Part shown: positions 11,057 to 22,659 of the stretch, piece by piece
Position numbering within the stretch: the stretch's first letter is position 1
Layout: the number at the start of each line of letters is the position of its first letter
Source of the DNA: Blasia pusilla
Lineage: Eukaryota; Marchantiophyta; Marchantiopsida; Blasiales
DNA: 64,000 nucleotides
Direction of reading: 5' to 3'
Assembly: GCA_050084515.1 (NCBI GenBank)
Contig: CM114274.1
Coordinates: forward strand, 31,992,001 to 32,056,000
Program-made: the position numbers and the translations under genes
Notes under the pieces: generated by a model
Told to the model about the DNA's origin: nothing
Database searches by the model: none
Seen by the model: the letters and a program-made list of their open reading frames with translations, nothing else

Positions 11057-13306
11057 ATGGCTAAGAGACAACGAACTATTAGCGAGATGTTAAACAAAGA
11101 GGTAGGCCATGACCTTCCAGAGGATAGAAGTCGCTCAGAGTCATCAGATGGACAGGAAGTTAACAGATCATGCTCTCCTTCTGAAGCCCAGATTGAGAAA
11201 ATCGATTGGCTTGAAGGATGTCTGGTACTCCTTATTTGATTGGATAGAGTTCCATGTAGAATCCGGTAGAATATTTTGTAAAGTCTCTAGACAGGGGAAG
11301 GGCAAGAATTCTTTCGCAAGGGACGGTGCTATATACTGTAAGGTTTCAGCCTTCACTGATCATGGTAAATCTAATGAGCACATGAAGCTTTCTTGGGCTG
11401 CTAATGTAAGAAACAAGTCCATGGCCAAGGCCATTGCCACTTCTAATCGTACTTGTGACACTGCCTTATTGACATTGTTTAACTGTGCTTATTTTATTGC
11501 GAAGGAATCAATGGCTTTTGCCAAATTTCCGAACCTGTGTAAGTTGTTGTTGTCGGTAAATGCACCCATTACTCGAGATTTGTACCAGGATGAGAAAAGT
11601 TGTGCAGATATATGTTACTACATTAGTCAGGTTTTGCAGAGAAGAACTCTTTTAAAAGTACAACAATCTCCTTTCTTTGGGATAATGATAGATAAATCTA
11701 ATGATATTTCAGTAACGGGTCATCTGGTGGTATTTGCAACTTACTTACAAGAGGGGCAAGTGGAGAATTCTTTTCTAGGATTGTTGCAATGTCCAGAGAA
11801 GCGTTCTAATGCAATTACCAAAAATCTTATAGAGTTGATCAAGGACTCTGGACTAGACAGTTCTAAAATGGTAGCTTTTGGATCAGACGGAGCCTCCACT
11901 ATGGTAGGTAGCCAGAATGGAGTAGCAAGTCCATTGAAGCAGAAGGTAAACCCTTTTTTGCTCTCTGTACATTGCGTTGCATATAGGACCAACCTTGCTG
12001 CTTTGACAGCAGCCAAAGGAACAGGGTGTAAAGATGTATCTATAGAAATAGACTCTCTCTTGAATGCTAAAGTTGGATATTTTAGGAGATCTTCAAAGAG
12101 GAAGTGTGGACTTGATGCTTTGCAGGAGAAGTTGAATGATTCTCAGAGAGTGATGAAAAGATATCACAAAATTTGGTGGTTGTCACGATGGCAAGCCGTG
12201 ACTACTTTGTGTGACTCGTTAGAGTCTGTCATCACATATTTTAGGGATATTCCCCGCTCCGAAGATGATGGTAATGCTGCTAATATGTACAACAAGTTAA
12301 GATCATTTGAAATGATCTATCAGTTGTACTTCTTGGTAGATATCTTGTTTATACTTGCTAACTTGAGTAAGGTATTCCAATATAAGTTTGTAGATGTTAG
12401 TACCATTGGTAGTATTGTGAATTCTGAGGTAGCCTCTATCACAATGAACTTTGTGATGGAGAATCATGACTTGAATGCTTCTACATTCTCTGAGGCAACA
12501 GGTTATCATCTCTTACCTGATTTTGGACCCCCTGGAGGATATTTAAAACGATTGCAATCTAAGATTAGGGGCAGAAAGTACCACAGCATTGAAATGTTGA
12601 GGGATCATACTGGAAAGGATTTGCAGGCTGCTCTAACTTTCCAGAAGAGTTATGCTGAGAATGTATGTGCGGCCTTACATGATCGATTCAGGGACAATAA
12701 TCTGATTGGTGCAATGAGGATTATGAATCCTCTGCATATGCCCTCTAGGCTAGTAGGGTTGAACAGTTGGGGTTGTAAGGATGTAGATGATCTCTGTGCA
12801 CATTTTGGAAGGGATGCTCCTCTCAGGGATCATCTGCAACCTGCTGTTGTGAACTCAGAAGCTGTGAAACTAGAGTTTCAGTCATTTAAGCTCATGGCCT
12901 CAACAGAATGGAAAGACATGAACTTTCAAGATCTCTGGACAAAGGTAAGTTGGAGCCTATCCTTGCAATGTAAGTTCTCAAATTTGCTGGTATTAGCCAG
13001 CATTGCTAGGGTACAATGCGTGAATACTGTGATTTGTGAGAGAGCATTCTCTGTGTAGAATATGATAAAGACAAAGTGTCGTAATAGATTATTGAGTAAG
13101 CATTTAGATGTTGTTCTTAGGATAGCCTTGGAGGGGAAGTTTTTTACTATGAGGATATATTGGTTGAATCGGTAGTGCTTTGGAAAAACTCTGCACACTT
13201 TAGGTATGTGTATGCTAACCCAGAGAGATATGTGAATGATGTGGACACCATAGTAGAGGCTGCAATTGTAGAAGATTCTCCAAGTGCACCAGTTTCAGAT
13301 GTTTAG
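11057..13306 (+). pseudogene. hAT-family transposase, nearly intact
   Basis: hAT transposases cut and paste DNA using an RNase H-like DDE core and dimerise through a C-terminal hATC domain. The reading starts at MAKRQRTISEMLN (11057), shifts frame by one base near 11210, and then stays open to 13058. Visible parts: a TTF/BED-like N-terminal region with GRIFCKVS and DHGKSNEHMKLS (the second zinc-binding Cys appears as Ser); the core with FFGIMIDKSNDIS, MVAFGSDGASTMVGSQNG and LLSVHCVAYRTNLAA; and the dimerisation block CERAFSV. A TAG stop replaces the usual Gln right after CERAFSV. The sequence then continues as NMIKTKCRNRL, shifts frame in a run of T near 13140, and ends with YVYANPERYVNDVDT before TAG at 13304. 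Only three lesions separate it from a full gene of the ZNF862-like hAT type, so it was probably mobile fairly recently. Confidence 0.85.
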
Positions 13307-13350
13307 TAGGTAGGGAGGGAGGGAGAGGTGAGACGGTAGGGTCCCTTTTG

Positions 13351-13391
13351 TAGTACATGAAAGGTTTTGTGATAAAACCTTTCATGTACTA
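13351..13391. repeat. Perfect 18-bp inverted repeat (hairpin)
   Basis: The arm TAGTACATGAAAGGTTTT (13351-13368) is followed by GTGAT and its exact complement (13374-13391). It lies about 45 bp after the stop of the hAT gene. It could be a transcript-end hairpin or a foldback scar; nothing decides between them. Confidence 0.85.
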
Positions 13392-13400
13392 TGAAGGGGT

Positions 13401-13563
13401 TGGATCCTTGGTTCCCAAATGGTGAGAAGCCTGGCCAGGTTCAATTCCTGCCAAGGATGTGAAATTGTGAATGTGGGATAGAAGGAGTGAGGACCTGAGA
13501 AACTTGGATGATCCTTGGCTCCCAAGTGGTGGGAGGCCTGCAAGGTTCAAATCCTGCCAAGGA
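13401..13563 (+). repeat. Two tandem tRNA-like SINE heads
   Basis: Two units of about 55 bp lie about 110 bp apart (13401-13456 and 13510-13563). Both run from ATCCTTGG through GGTTCAAxTCCTGCCAAGGA. Each has an A-box-like segment (TGGCTCCCAAGTGGTGG in the second) and an internal polymerase III B box (GGTTCAAATCC in the second, an exact match to the consensus). This is the pattern of a tRNA-derived SINE head rather than a working tRNA: no cloverleaf can be drawn with confidence. No poly-A tail or target duplication was found. Confidence 0.45.
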
Positions 13564-13599
13564 AGTTTTAAGAAGAGAGGTGAGATTTTTTAGATGAGG

Positions 13600-16500
13600 G
13601 TGCTCAGGGTGGAATTCTCAAGACTTTGAGAAGTTTGGGCTTAGGAGAGGACTGTGGACTTTGGAGAGGATTGTTGCACAATGAAATTCCCAGAGAAAAT
13701 TTTTCCCGGCTATATTAAGAGTTTGCCGGATATTTACCGGGGCCTTTCAAATGAATAGGAAACTTGCCGTTTAAATATTGAAATATTCAGAAATTTACTG
13801 TAGCAGGATTAAATCATCAGAAACTTACCGCCTACTTCCAAAACAGCCAATTATTACCGATCGGAATTTCCAAAAATCCAACCCAAGACGTCAAAGACCG
13901 GTAACTCACTGGTTCCGGAGAAAAACTCCCCAGACCCTGCCTTAAACCAAAACATGGTACCTAGACCCCTATAGTGCAGTAGCTCTGTAGATAATCTCTT
14001 TCAACAGTCCACACATGTCACTTTCTTAAAGTACATCAAGATTTTCTTGTTGTACTCCTACTTTGGGTTGACTTTCTATATAATGAAGTCAATAAAATCT
14101 CCGCATTGAAAGTGTATACATTTACTACGACACGGAAGAAGATTTTATTATTTTATTATCAGTGAAGCAATTTTTTGTTATGGAAGGTGCCTTTATTATT
14201 CCGGGGAGAACTGGCGGATGAAGTTGAAAATTACGGATTGCGATTCAGAATTACCGGCAAGATTGAAACAGACCCGACACATAGGGGCTCATTTGTATTC
14301 GATCGAAATAGCCGGCGGGAATTAGCAAAACTTCAAGATTTGTACATACCGAAAAAGCTCTCGCGAAAAAACTCCCTGGATCTCTTTGAAAGAGGCCTTT
14401 CTGTTTTCTTGGTAGTGGATGATCTTCCCAAGAAGTTGGAGACATTTATCAAGAATAGAGAAATACACGTGTGTGAGAGGTGAGAAACTAAAGTCCTCAT
14501 CTGAGTAACAAAAACCTCACAATTTAATGTATGCCAATGCATCGCAGTGACAGTTATAAAGATCTTACAACTTCCACAAGTACATAAAGTAGTCCCTTCA
14601 GCTTTCGGAGTTTTACCCGGGCTGAATTCTTTCAGCTATCATTGGTACACCCCTTGAAGCGAGCTGGCACATGGATTCTATTTCATTTGCAATTTTACCT
14701 CGACAACAGCTGGAGAGGACACTTAGTGGTGGAACAACTTTTGATGCACGAGCTCTACTTTTCAACCTTTGGAAGTCTTTCTCCATATAACTAATGTTTA
14801 AGACTTGGCATGCATGAAGCACTCCTCCAGAATAATTGAATTGATCTTGCAGCCGTCTACAATTTTTTAAGGAATGCAAAAGTCTAGTATTTGGGGCGTG
14901 AATGTAGCTACAACTTCAGCTTCCGTTTGCAGACGCCTTCAACTGCGGAGGTCTTCAGGTCCTTAGGTTTATATTCCGCACAGAAGATCTTGCTGGTAGG
15001 TGACTTGTTATGCAAGCATACTTCTATGCCTTTTGCCATGTGGACGCCATTTAAATAGGCACACGCCACAGGCTGAGATTGCCCCGATGGTCACACCCTT
15101 GCAAGTATCTGGACAGAATGAATTTGAACATAGTTGGGTTTCACTAAAATTGGTGATCCACTTCAGTGTATGGTTTAAGACGAGTGCAAACCATTCAACG
15201 GAAAAAGTGAGTTGGGCAAATTTGCTGCAAAGACGTTTATATTCAGGAGACCCCTTCAAGGATTCTAGACCATAGGGGTTTAGGAAGATTGAATCCACAT
15301 CACGTGATGAAGACGTTGGCACTAGCTTTCTTTCAACATTGTCCTTTCACACCACATTTGTTGGAAGGTCTTGGGACAATAATTTTGCATTGAAAAACAC
15401 AACATTCCTTGTACATATCTTCACAGCATTGCCTTCACTTCTTTTATTTCATATTCGTGTATGGTTAAATTTTCGGGAATGCCATTTCCGTATGTTACTA
15501 GCTCTGATTAAATCAGAGAATTCCATGGGAGATTGGAGGATGGCATGGATGACACCAATGCTTTGCTACAATTCATTCTTGGCTGAAGGCCGACGTGCAT
15601 GATTAATCATCGGAACTGACATTCTAGAAGGTTCATAATTGGGTTCACAAGAAGTTACCAAATGGTAGTTATCCAGTAAATTGAAACCACATGGTGGCCT
15701 CTTCAACAAGTGAGGCTCATGCAGGCCAAGCATGGAAGCCAACTGAACATAGATTCCCCATGGGCAATGATGCACAAGGTGTCTGAACGGGCCAGTTTCT
15801 ACTGGGAAGAGAAAAACTCTTCACTTTCTCGAGATTCCTGGGAACGAAAGGTGTCCTGTTTGCAGAACTTTATGGAAATTTTTGAATTGATGTTGACACA
15901 CTACCTTGACATGTAGTTCAGCGCTGCTTTAAATCATGCAGGTATCCGAAAACTCTGGCCAGAATTTTATCACCCAACTGGGTATATGTGCTTTCTAAGT
16001 TGAAGTTGTTACCTTTCCTTACCAGAGGTCGTCAACGGGGTCTTGATCGGAGGCACCCTCAAGTCTCATGTGTGAGATAAGTGCTCATGGCAGCAGAACA
16101 TGTCTCCTTAAAGTAGCTTCAAAGGTGGCAGTTGAAATCTGCGGTTGAGTACAGGTGCCAAACCTCCATCTAAAGGCCTGTTGATGTTGGGCAAGTGCTA
16201 ACTAAAATAGAGGTATCTCATTCACGATAAAGGAAGAAAGAGAAAAGAAGAATCATGCAGGAAATGCATGTACTGGCCATACCCAGAGGGAGTCCTTGCC
16301 TGTACAAACACTTCGTTCATACATCTGGAAATGAATAATATGAACCGCAGACAATCTAGTGTCCATCAGATCTGCTCAAAATGCAAGAGCCAAAGGTGAT
16401 CAATGACCAAACCTGGAACCTTCAGCTCTCTCCACTGCCACCATGTCAGGATAGCCGATGATGAACTACAGGGTGGCTTGTAGAGCAATCGCTTCTTGTC

Positions 16501-16900
16501 ACTTCAGGACTAAGTTATTGGGAATTCTTTGCTAACTAAGTGCCAGAAAAGGGCGTCCTATCATTACCATGTCTGAGTGTTCCGGGTCATCAGCTCCTTT
16601 TGTCCACGAGGGATGAAATACTCACCGCATCAACCTCCAAAACAAACCTGGTCGGGGACTCAACGATCTCTGCAATTTCAGGGGCAAAGACACCAGAAAG
16701 CTTATACTCCAGAAGCTTTCTTGAATGGGTATAGAATACTCTGAACCTCATGCAGCTAGATCTCCAACATCATTGCTACGAGAAAAGACTGTAGACAAAC
16801 CTTGTTTTGGGGGTCACAAATTCCATAGGTTCATGCTGGAAGGTATAAGAAGTCAATAATAAGTCCCTGAAACACAACCCACTGAATAGCAAGACTTGTT
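13600..16900. other. No gene recognised
   Basis: 13690-14350 is again rich in CCGG and GCCGG words and shares short pieces with 9600-9900 (for example TTCCGGGGAGAAC at both), so the hAT gene sits between two stretches of the same sequence type. The plus frame 14175-14483 (102 residues) is open but unlike anything I know. 14500-16900 has several 60-100-residue frames on both strands with no domain. 16.5-16.97 kb should contain the last exon(s) and 3' untranslated region of the U1-70K gene, which I could not place. Confidence 0.4.
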
Positions 16901-16973
16901 TAACTCAATCAAAGCTATCGATGCATACTACAACTCTGAAGTGCTGGGAGATAAATCATGGTCTGGAACTTAC

Positions 16974-19900
16974 CTTTCCCTGTCACGCTCTCGTGAGTGA
17001 GAACGTTCAATGCGCTCTCGATCTCGGTCTCCACGATCTCTCTCGCGCTCAGAACGATCGTGGTACCTGTCCCTTTCCCTTTCACGACCACCTCTGTCTC
17101 TATCCCGTTCACGATCACGACCTCCACGATCACCACGATCTCTGCCACTTCCCCGATCTGCGTGTCGGTCATATTCTCTGTCTCGATCACGATCACCACC
17201 GCCTCTTTCCTTCTCGCGCTCTCCTCGTTCCCTGTCTCTGTCTCGATCATGATCCCTGTCACGCTTCTCAGGTTCCCTACATCAACCATGGAAAAAAAAT
17301 TTACCTACAAGAATGGCATCCATCTGAAGCCATAAGCCAGACAGTTATTGACAATTTATCTCAAATGGCATTTACAGAATTCCACGTGACATCTCCCCTG
17401 GTTCCAAAGGTATTGCTTACAAAACATAGGATATGCATAAGACGAATTACCCACCTTTCCTCATGTCCACGATCAGGTTCCCGAGGCTTTGGTTCTTCTG
17501 ATCTAGCTGCTGGGGCAGCAGTGATCACCTGTGGCTCACTGCACTCCATTCACCAATCATCTGTTAAGGGCTGTCTCCTCAATCTAGATCAAGGAACAGT
17601 ACTAACTCTTCCAGATGGATTAAACTCAGTAAAATCTCGAGGGAGTTTTGACATTCATACCGTCCAGAGAACTTTTGGTTAACTTCATCACCTCCAACTC
17701 GAGTGGATCCCAATCCTCCTCCAAGCCTACGAGGTCTCCAGTTTGGAACCGTTCGCCCTCTCTCCACATCCACAAGAACTCGTCGATTATCGATCTTTCG
17801 ACCATCTGCTTGCTTGTAGGCAGCTGAAGACATGCAAAATAGATAACAAATAGGATCAGATTCAAATGAAACACCACTGAAATGTGGAGAGAACACCTGT
17901 GAATTTCAAGCAATACCACTAGAGCAGGATTAGAACAGGACTTACTCTTCATATCACGGGTGTGCTGATACTCTATGAAAGCATAACCTCGAGGCTTCCC
18001 ACTAGTCTTGTCATTCACGAGGCGGACCTGGGAACACACATTGGAAGGAATCAGCACAGGATCGCCCAGAACACATTTCAGGAAAAAATGACTCAGCTAC
18101 AATTTCCTGATTACTCACACCAAATTGACCTCAACAGGGCACAATATCAATGGTGTTTGTGAGCATCCATGACAAATAAATCTCAGAAGGAACATAAAGC
18201 TTCCTCTAAGTGGCTACAAATTTACTAAAGCAGCACGGCAGACAGGGGCACTAAGCCTCGCTGGCCGTGCTCACCTTCGAGAATCACGACTGCACCACGC
18301 AAGCTCAATGGCAGATCACGGCGCTCTTATGGTGATGATGCCCGCAAGCATTCCCAAGCAGATTGCTGACTTACCCAAGTTTACAACAGTCTTCCCCCTT
18401 ACCAAGGTTTCCTTCTGAACCAGAAACTAAGGACTTCAGATCTACAGCAAGTGCATGACCCTGCTAGACAACTGCCTTCTGGAGTGTTTTCTTATCTTCT
18501 GCAGTTCAAGAGTGACACTAAAACCATAGCTTTAGAAAATTCCCTACTTATACAATCCTTAGGTAGACTCCGGGACATGAGTTCCATGCCATCTGTTCTC
18601 AATCTCAACCGTGACATCTATTTAATTAAGGTGTGACACCAAAGACTTATCTTAAGTAGATGAGGATAGAATCAAACAGATGTAAGGACCATGCAAAAAC
18701 TGAAGAGAAGATCGAATAACCTATTATCTGGGTATTATTTAGGCTTCAAAATCAGAGGTATGATAGCCACTAGAACCTACATATTGAAGATGATAGACTC
18801 CCTGGTTATTATCCTACACTCCATTGACCACGATACACATTTCGACCAGGACAGGGTCAGATTAAACAATTAGCAAGGCCAAACATGGAAGCCAGGGATA
18901 GTCAACTTGCCAGAGACAAACCTATGCAGGCAGTAACGTTGTAAAAAAGAGCTCACAAGACTATCTGAAGATACAACACAAAGAATGTTCAGCCTAGACA
19001 CCTTTGTAAGCAAGCTCCTTGCCAGTTTGTGATATTAAATTGGAAATACATGTGCGCCTTACCAAGAGTAGCAAGAACTCCTGAGTCCCTTGAAATACAA
19101 TTTTCAATACCTACCCGTTTTATCGGACCATATGCCTCAAACTCTCTTTTGATCTTGTGCTCCGTCGTCTCGTAACTCTGCAGGAGATGATTTCAGCTCA
19201 GCACTGATCAGACATAAAAGGGAAGCAACTAATACGTACCGCCAATAACCAGACGATTATTCCGCAGATCCCACTAGCTTCAAAACATGACCACCAAAGG
19301 TCAGTGGGGATAACAGCTATATGTTAGAACGAATATTGAATCCCAGGTGCGCTGAGTCAGTTGTTCAGAAATACTTACAACTCGGGCCACAAATAAGGTC
19401 TTGTATGGGTCACCTTCAACATTTGGATCACTCTGAGGATCATCTGCAAAAGGAGAACAGGGCACACGAATTAACATCTCATCCTGACGAGGGAACTGGG
19501 TCCAATCTCCAGAAAACCGTAACAAGATGCTCGGAAAGTAACATCAACAAGGCAATAGCTCTTTTGAGTCGTGTAGGGGATATCATGAAACTTACATTTC
19601 TCCAACTCTGCGGCAGCTTTCTCGGCTCCCTTCTCTAATCTCAGTAGATGGATTCGTGCTCTTCGCTGTGCCTAAATGGACACAGATCCCCAGGCACATT
19701 CCCCCCCATAGGTTAATAACACTGAGCGAGTATTATCCTTCCTACCAAAACCACAACAAAGTCTGCCACCTCATCCAGGTCAGACTACAGAAGGAGCAAA
19801 ATGAGTATACACAGAAGCCATGGCGAGGAACCTACGGGTGTTTCCCCCTTAGTAACTGGAGGGGCATACTCTGGCTCTCCAGGCTCGGCAAAGTGACTCA

Positions 19901-20898
19901 CGAATTGCCCAATGCCTGCAAAGGACGCGACCCGGAATATTAGTAACAGGTCTCTTGAGAGCATTCACGGAAAACGCCTACTACTTGGAAACAGTGAGAT
20001 AAAAATAGAAGCAGAAAACCAGGTAGAGCATTTCAGAATGTCACATCTGCCAACAATCGCAAGTGTTGGGATACCAATCAGGAGGATGGATGCGTAGAAT
20101 AAAGAGAGCTAACATACCTGCATAAGGAGGGCATTTACGCTTCTCCGGTGGAGGCTTGTATTCTAGGGGAGGACGTGGTTCAAAAAGCTTCAACAAGTTG
20201 ACCGTGAGACCCGTAGGATGGCTCTGTCCAATCTGCAGAATCCAAGATTGCCGAAAATCAAGACAGAAAATACAGACCGTTTCTCGAAGGAGAATATCCA
20301 GGAACAAGAAGTCTCCCACCACAGCTATTCACGATCATGAGTTCAATTAAGGGTGCCCGACGGAAACTTCTGATTCCAGTCTTCGGCAGGAAACTGAAGC
20401 TCGCAGACTAACGTCGGATACTATACCGAGGAGGGCTACCAAAAAGGTCACCACACGAAAACGGATCTGAGCATCACGCGACGCCTCACGGAGTAGCACG
20501 CAGAAACAACAGATATCGTTCCGGACAGAAAATGTATCCCGAACTCACAGGCACAAAGAGGTAATAAGCTCACTGATAACAAAAAGGTGCGATTCTATGT
20601 CAATGATCCTGACGACCTTCCTCAGATCAGAAGTTTCAATCTAGCATGAAGTGTAGATATTTTCACACGTTGAAGGCCGTGCTCTCGCCACCAAAGGCAC
20701 CCAGCGCCAAGAAAGAAAGGGAGTGCACACAAAGACAATCGACATTGAAGCCAGATCCGGCAGGAGGAGACAAACTACAGCAAACAAGAAGACGAATACC
20801 AGCTTCAGCTGCTGCACTGTGGCACGGTTCGGAGCCTTCGCCCGACCGGGCGGTCCCGCTCCATCCTTTCGCATGTACACATCACCGTAGTCCCCCAT
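16974..20898 (-). CDS. U1-70K: U1 small nuclear ribonucleoprotein 70 kDa protein (U1-70K)
   Basis: U1-70K binds stem-loop I of U1 snRNA and helps define 5' splice sites in the nucleus. Ten coding exons, all phase-consistent with GT-AG introns, can be read on the minus strand: 20898-20800 (start [11 protein letters not shown]), 20232-20118, 19915-19836, 19671-19596, 19443-19379, 19177-19115, 18027-17946, 17823-17661, 17538-17455 and 17276-16974, about 376 residues. The N-terminal U1 snRNP70 domain has [29 protein letters not shown] and CPPYAG. The RRM has RNP2 KTLFVARV and RNP1 [10 protein letters not shown], followed by HTRDMK, YKQADG and [20 protein letters not shown]. The C-terminal exon is an Arg/Asp/Glu/Ser repeat typical of plant U1-70K. 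The last exon below 16974 is not resolved. No lesion is seen. The reverse-strand RS-like frame at 17010-17252 is a shadow. Confidence 0.93.
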
Positions 20899-21260
20899 GG
20901 CGCCACTTCGATCGTCGATCGAAGACGCATTCACCACCCCAAACCCCACCACCTGTTTCGCCGATCTAAGCACGATTTTCTGACCTGTGGAACGTCGACT
21001 GTCTCCCGTCCGCTCCAACACATCGCGAGGAATTAGGGTTCTCGAACGAGCGAGCCACCGGTCACAACCCTCACCGACACACATTCCCTACGGTACCAGG
21101 CAGAACGTTCGCCCCCGCTCCGGTCCCGTCGCTCGCCTGCCCTGCGACAGACAGTGCCCTCCATCGCAAGGAGATGTCGGGCGTGCTGTGACTGGGACTC
21201 GTCGTGCGTGCTGGACACAAGACGCTCGGCACAATCCCGGCGGTGCCCCAAACAAATATG
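20899..21260 (-). promoter_or_regulatory. U1-70K 5' untranslated and promoter region
   Basis: The 360 bp upstream of the U1-70K start codon are GC- and CpG-rich, in sharp contrast with the AT-rich DNA beyond 21280. That fits a CpG-rich housekeeping promoter. No clear TATA box or transcription start could be fixed by eye. Open frames on both strands here follow from the base composition. Confidence 0.4.
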
Positions 21261-21279
21261 CCGGTAAATTGGCGCGATG

Positions 21280-22655
21280 GTCTAAATCATATTATTATGA
21301 TTTCCATTCGACAAGTGTCAATCAAATTCCAGTTAATTTTTTTCACCCTAAAATATACGTTTTATGATCGTTTATAAGAGCTAATGATGGAGATTTTAAA
21401 TTTTAAAATGTACATGTGTGGGCATTTGACTTATAGTTAATTACGTCCTTACATGTTTTCATTGTTTTTTTTTCATCTAGAGTATCCACATGTCCTTCAC
21501 AAGTACTAGGAAGCTTTTGCCCATGCGATGCATCGACGAGATGATGGGAATGAAAGGACTCGCATATCACATATGGAGGATGATAATTTATTCTATATTA
21601 CTATGGGAGAGTGTCTTCTTGATTTGTAAACACCTCTATTTTTGACACATGATAACTCGGCAACATGAAAATGTTTCACGTGCAAGGGGCAACAAGGGAA
21701 AAAATTGAATTTATGTACAATATCATTAATATCTTCCCTTCACAAGCTATACACTAGCTCTTCAAAGAAAAATAATTTTTTGTGCATCGCACAAGCACCT
21801 TGCTAGTATGAAATTAGTGGACATAAGTGAAATACAATTTAATCTTAAAAAGGATGACAAAAAAGAAGAAAGATATAATTTTTTATAGTACATCTAACTT
21901 GGCTCAAGACAATTTTTCATATATTTTAGTTTATTCATTGTGGGAAAATTAATGTATCCTTTTTCCAATCCCCGTCCTTCAACAAGCAAAAGAAAATCAC
22001 TTATTTTGATGATTTTTTTCCCAAAAGAGGGATTTAAATTTTTCTCCAAATCTAACTTGAAAATTAAAAATGATATAGAAACAATATGTCTTCCATTATT
22101 TTGAAGAATAATTCTTGTTCCATTAGTGTCCTATTATCCTTTTAACTCTCTCCCAAAAATAAAATTATTTTTGCCTCAAAATGAAACTTTGAATTAATTT
22201 TTATCAGAATTTTTGGCATGAACCTTGAAAAAAAAACTAAATTTAAAATTTATAAAAATTATAAAAAATAAAGAGATTCAATAAGATTTTATGGGAAAGC
22301 TATTTTAATTTTATTAATTAATTTTATTCATTTTTTAATAAATAAATAAATAAAACAAATTATTAAAACCTTACACATTCTTGTTTTCTGCTTAGTATAA
22401 GGTAAAATTAAAAGAAAAAAAAATCGAAAACTAGTTTCATGGAGAAATATGATACGTGTCCTTCATTCACTTGTCTTCAGAATGAGCTAACGCGCTTAAT
22501 AGTATGATTAGTTAGCATGCTCGTGCAATGCACGAAAAGAGGTAGCAAGAAAAGAGGTAAATTTTTAGAACACAACTTTTAAAAGATTATTAGGACAAAT
22601 TTTGAAACAAATTTTGAAACAAATATTATTTTATTTAAATAATTTCTTTGTATAC
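21280..22655. other. AT-rich intergenic DNA, no gene
   Basis: Strongly AT-rich with runs such as (AAAT)n near 22340. No open frame of note and no clear repeats beyond low complexity. Confidence 0.6.
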
Positions 22656-22659
22656 AACA

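Noticed and set aside
13401-13456. A functional tRNA gene
   Set aside because: B box present, but no cloverleaf with acceptor and anticodon stems could be drawn.
14175-14483. A real protein gene of 102 residues
   Set aside because: Overlapping minus frames of similar length, CCGG-word bias and no recognisable domain.
17010-17335. Plus-strand Arg/Ser-rich frames resembling an SR protein
   Set aside because: They are the complement of the RS-like last readable exon of U1-70K on the minus strand, whose other exons are phase-consistent.
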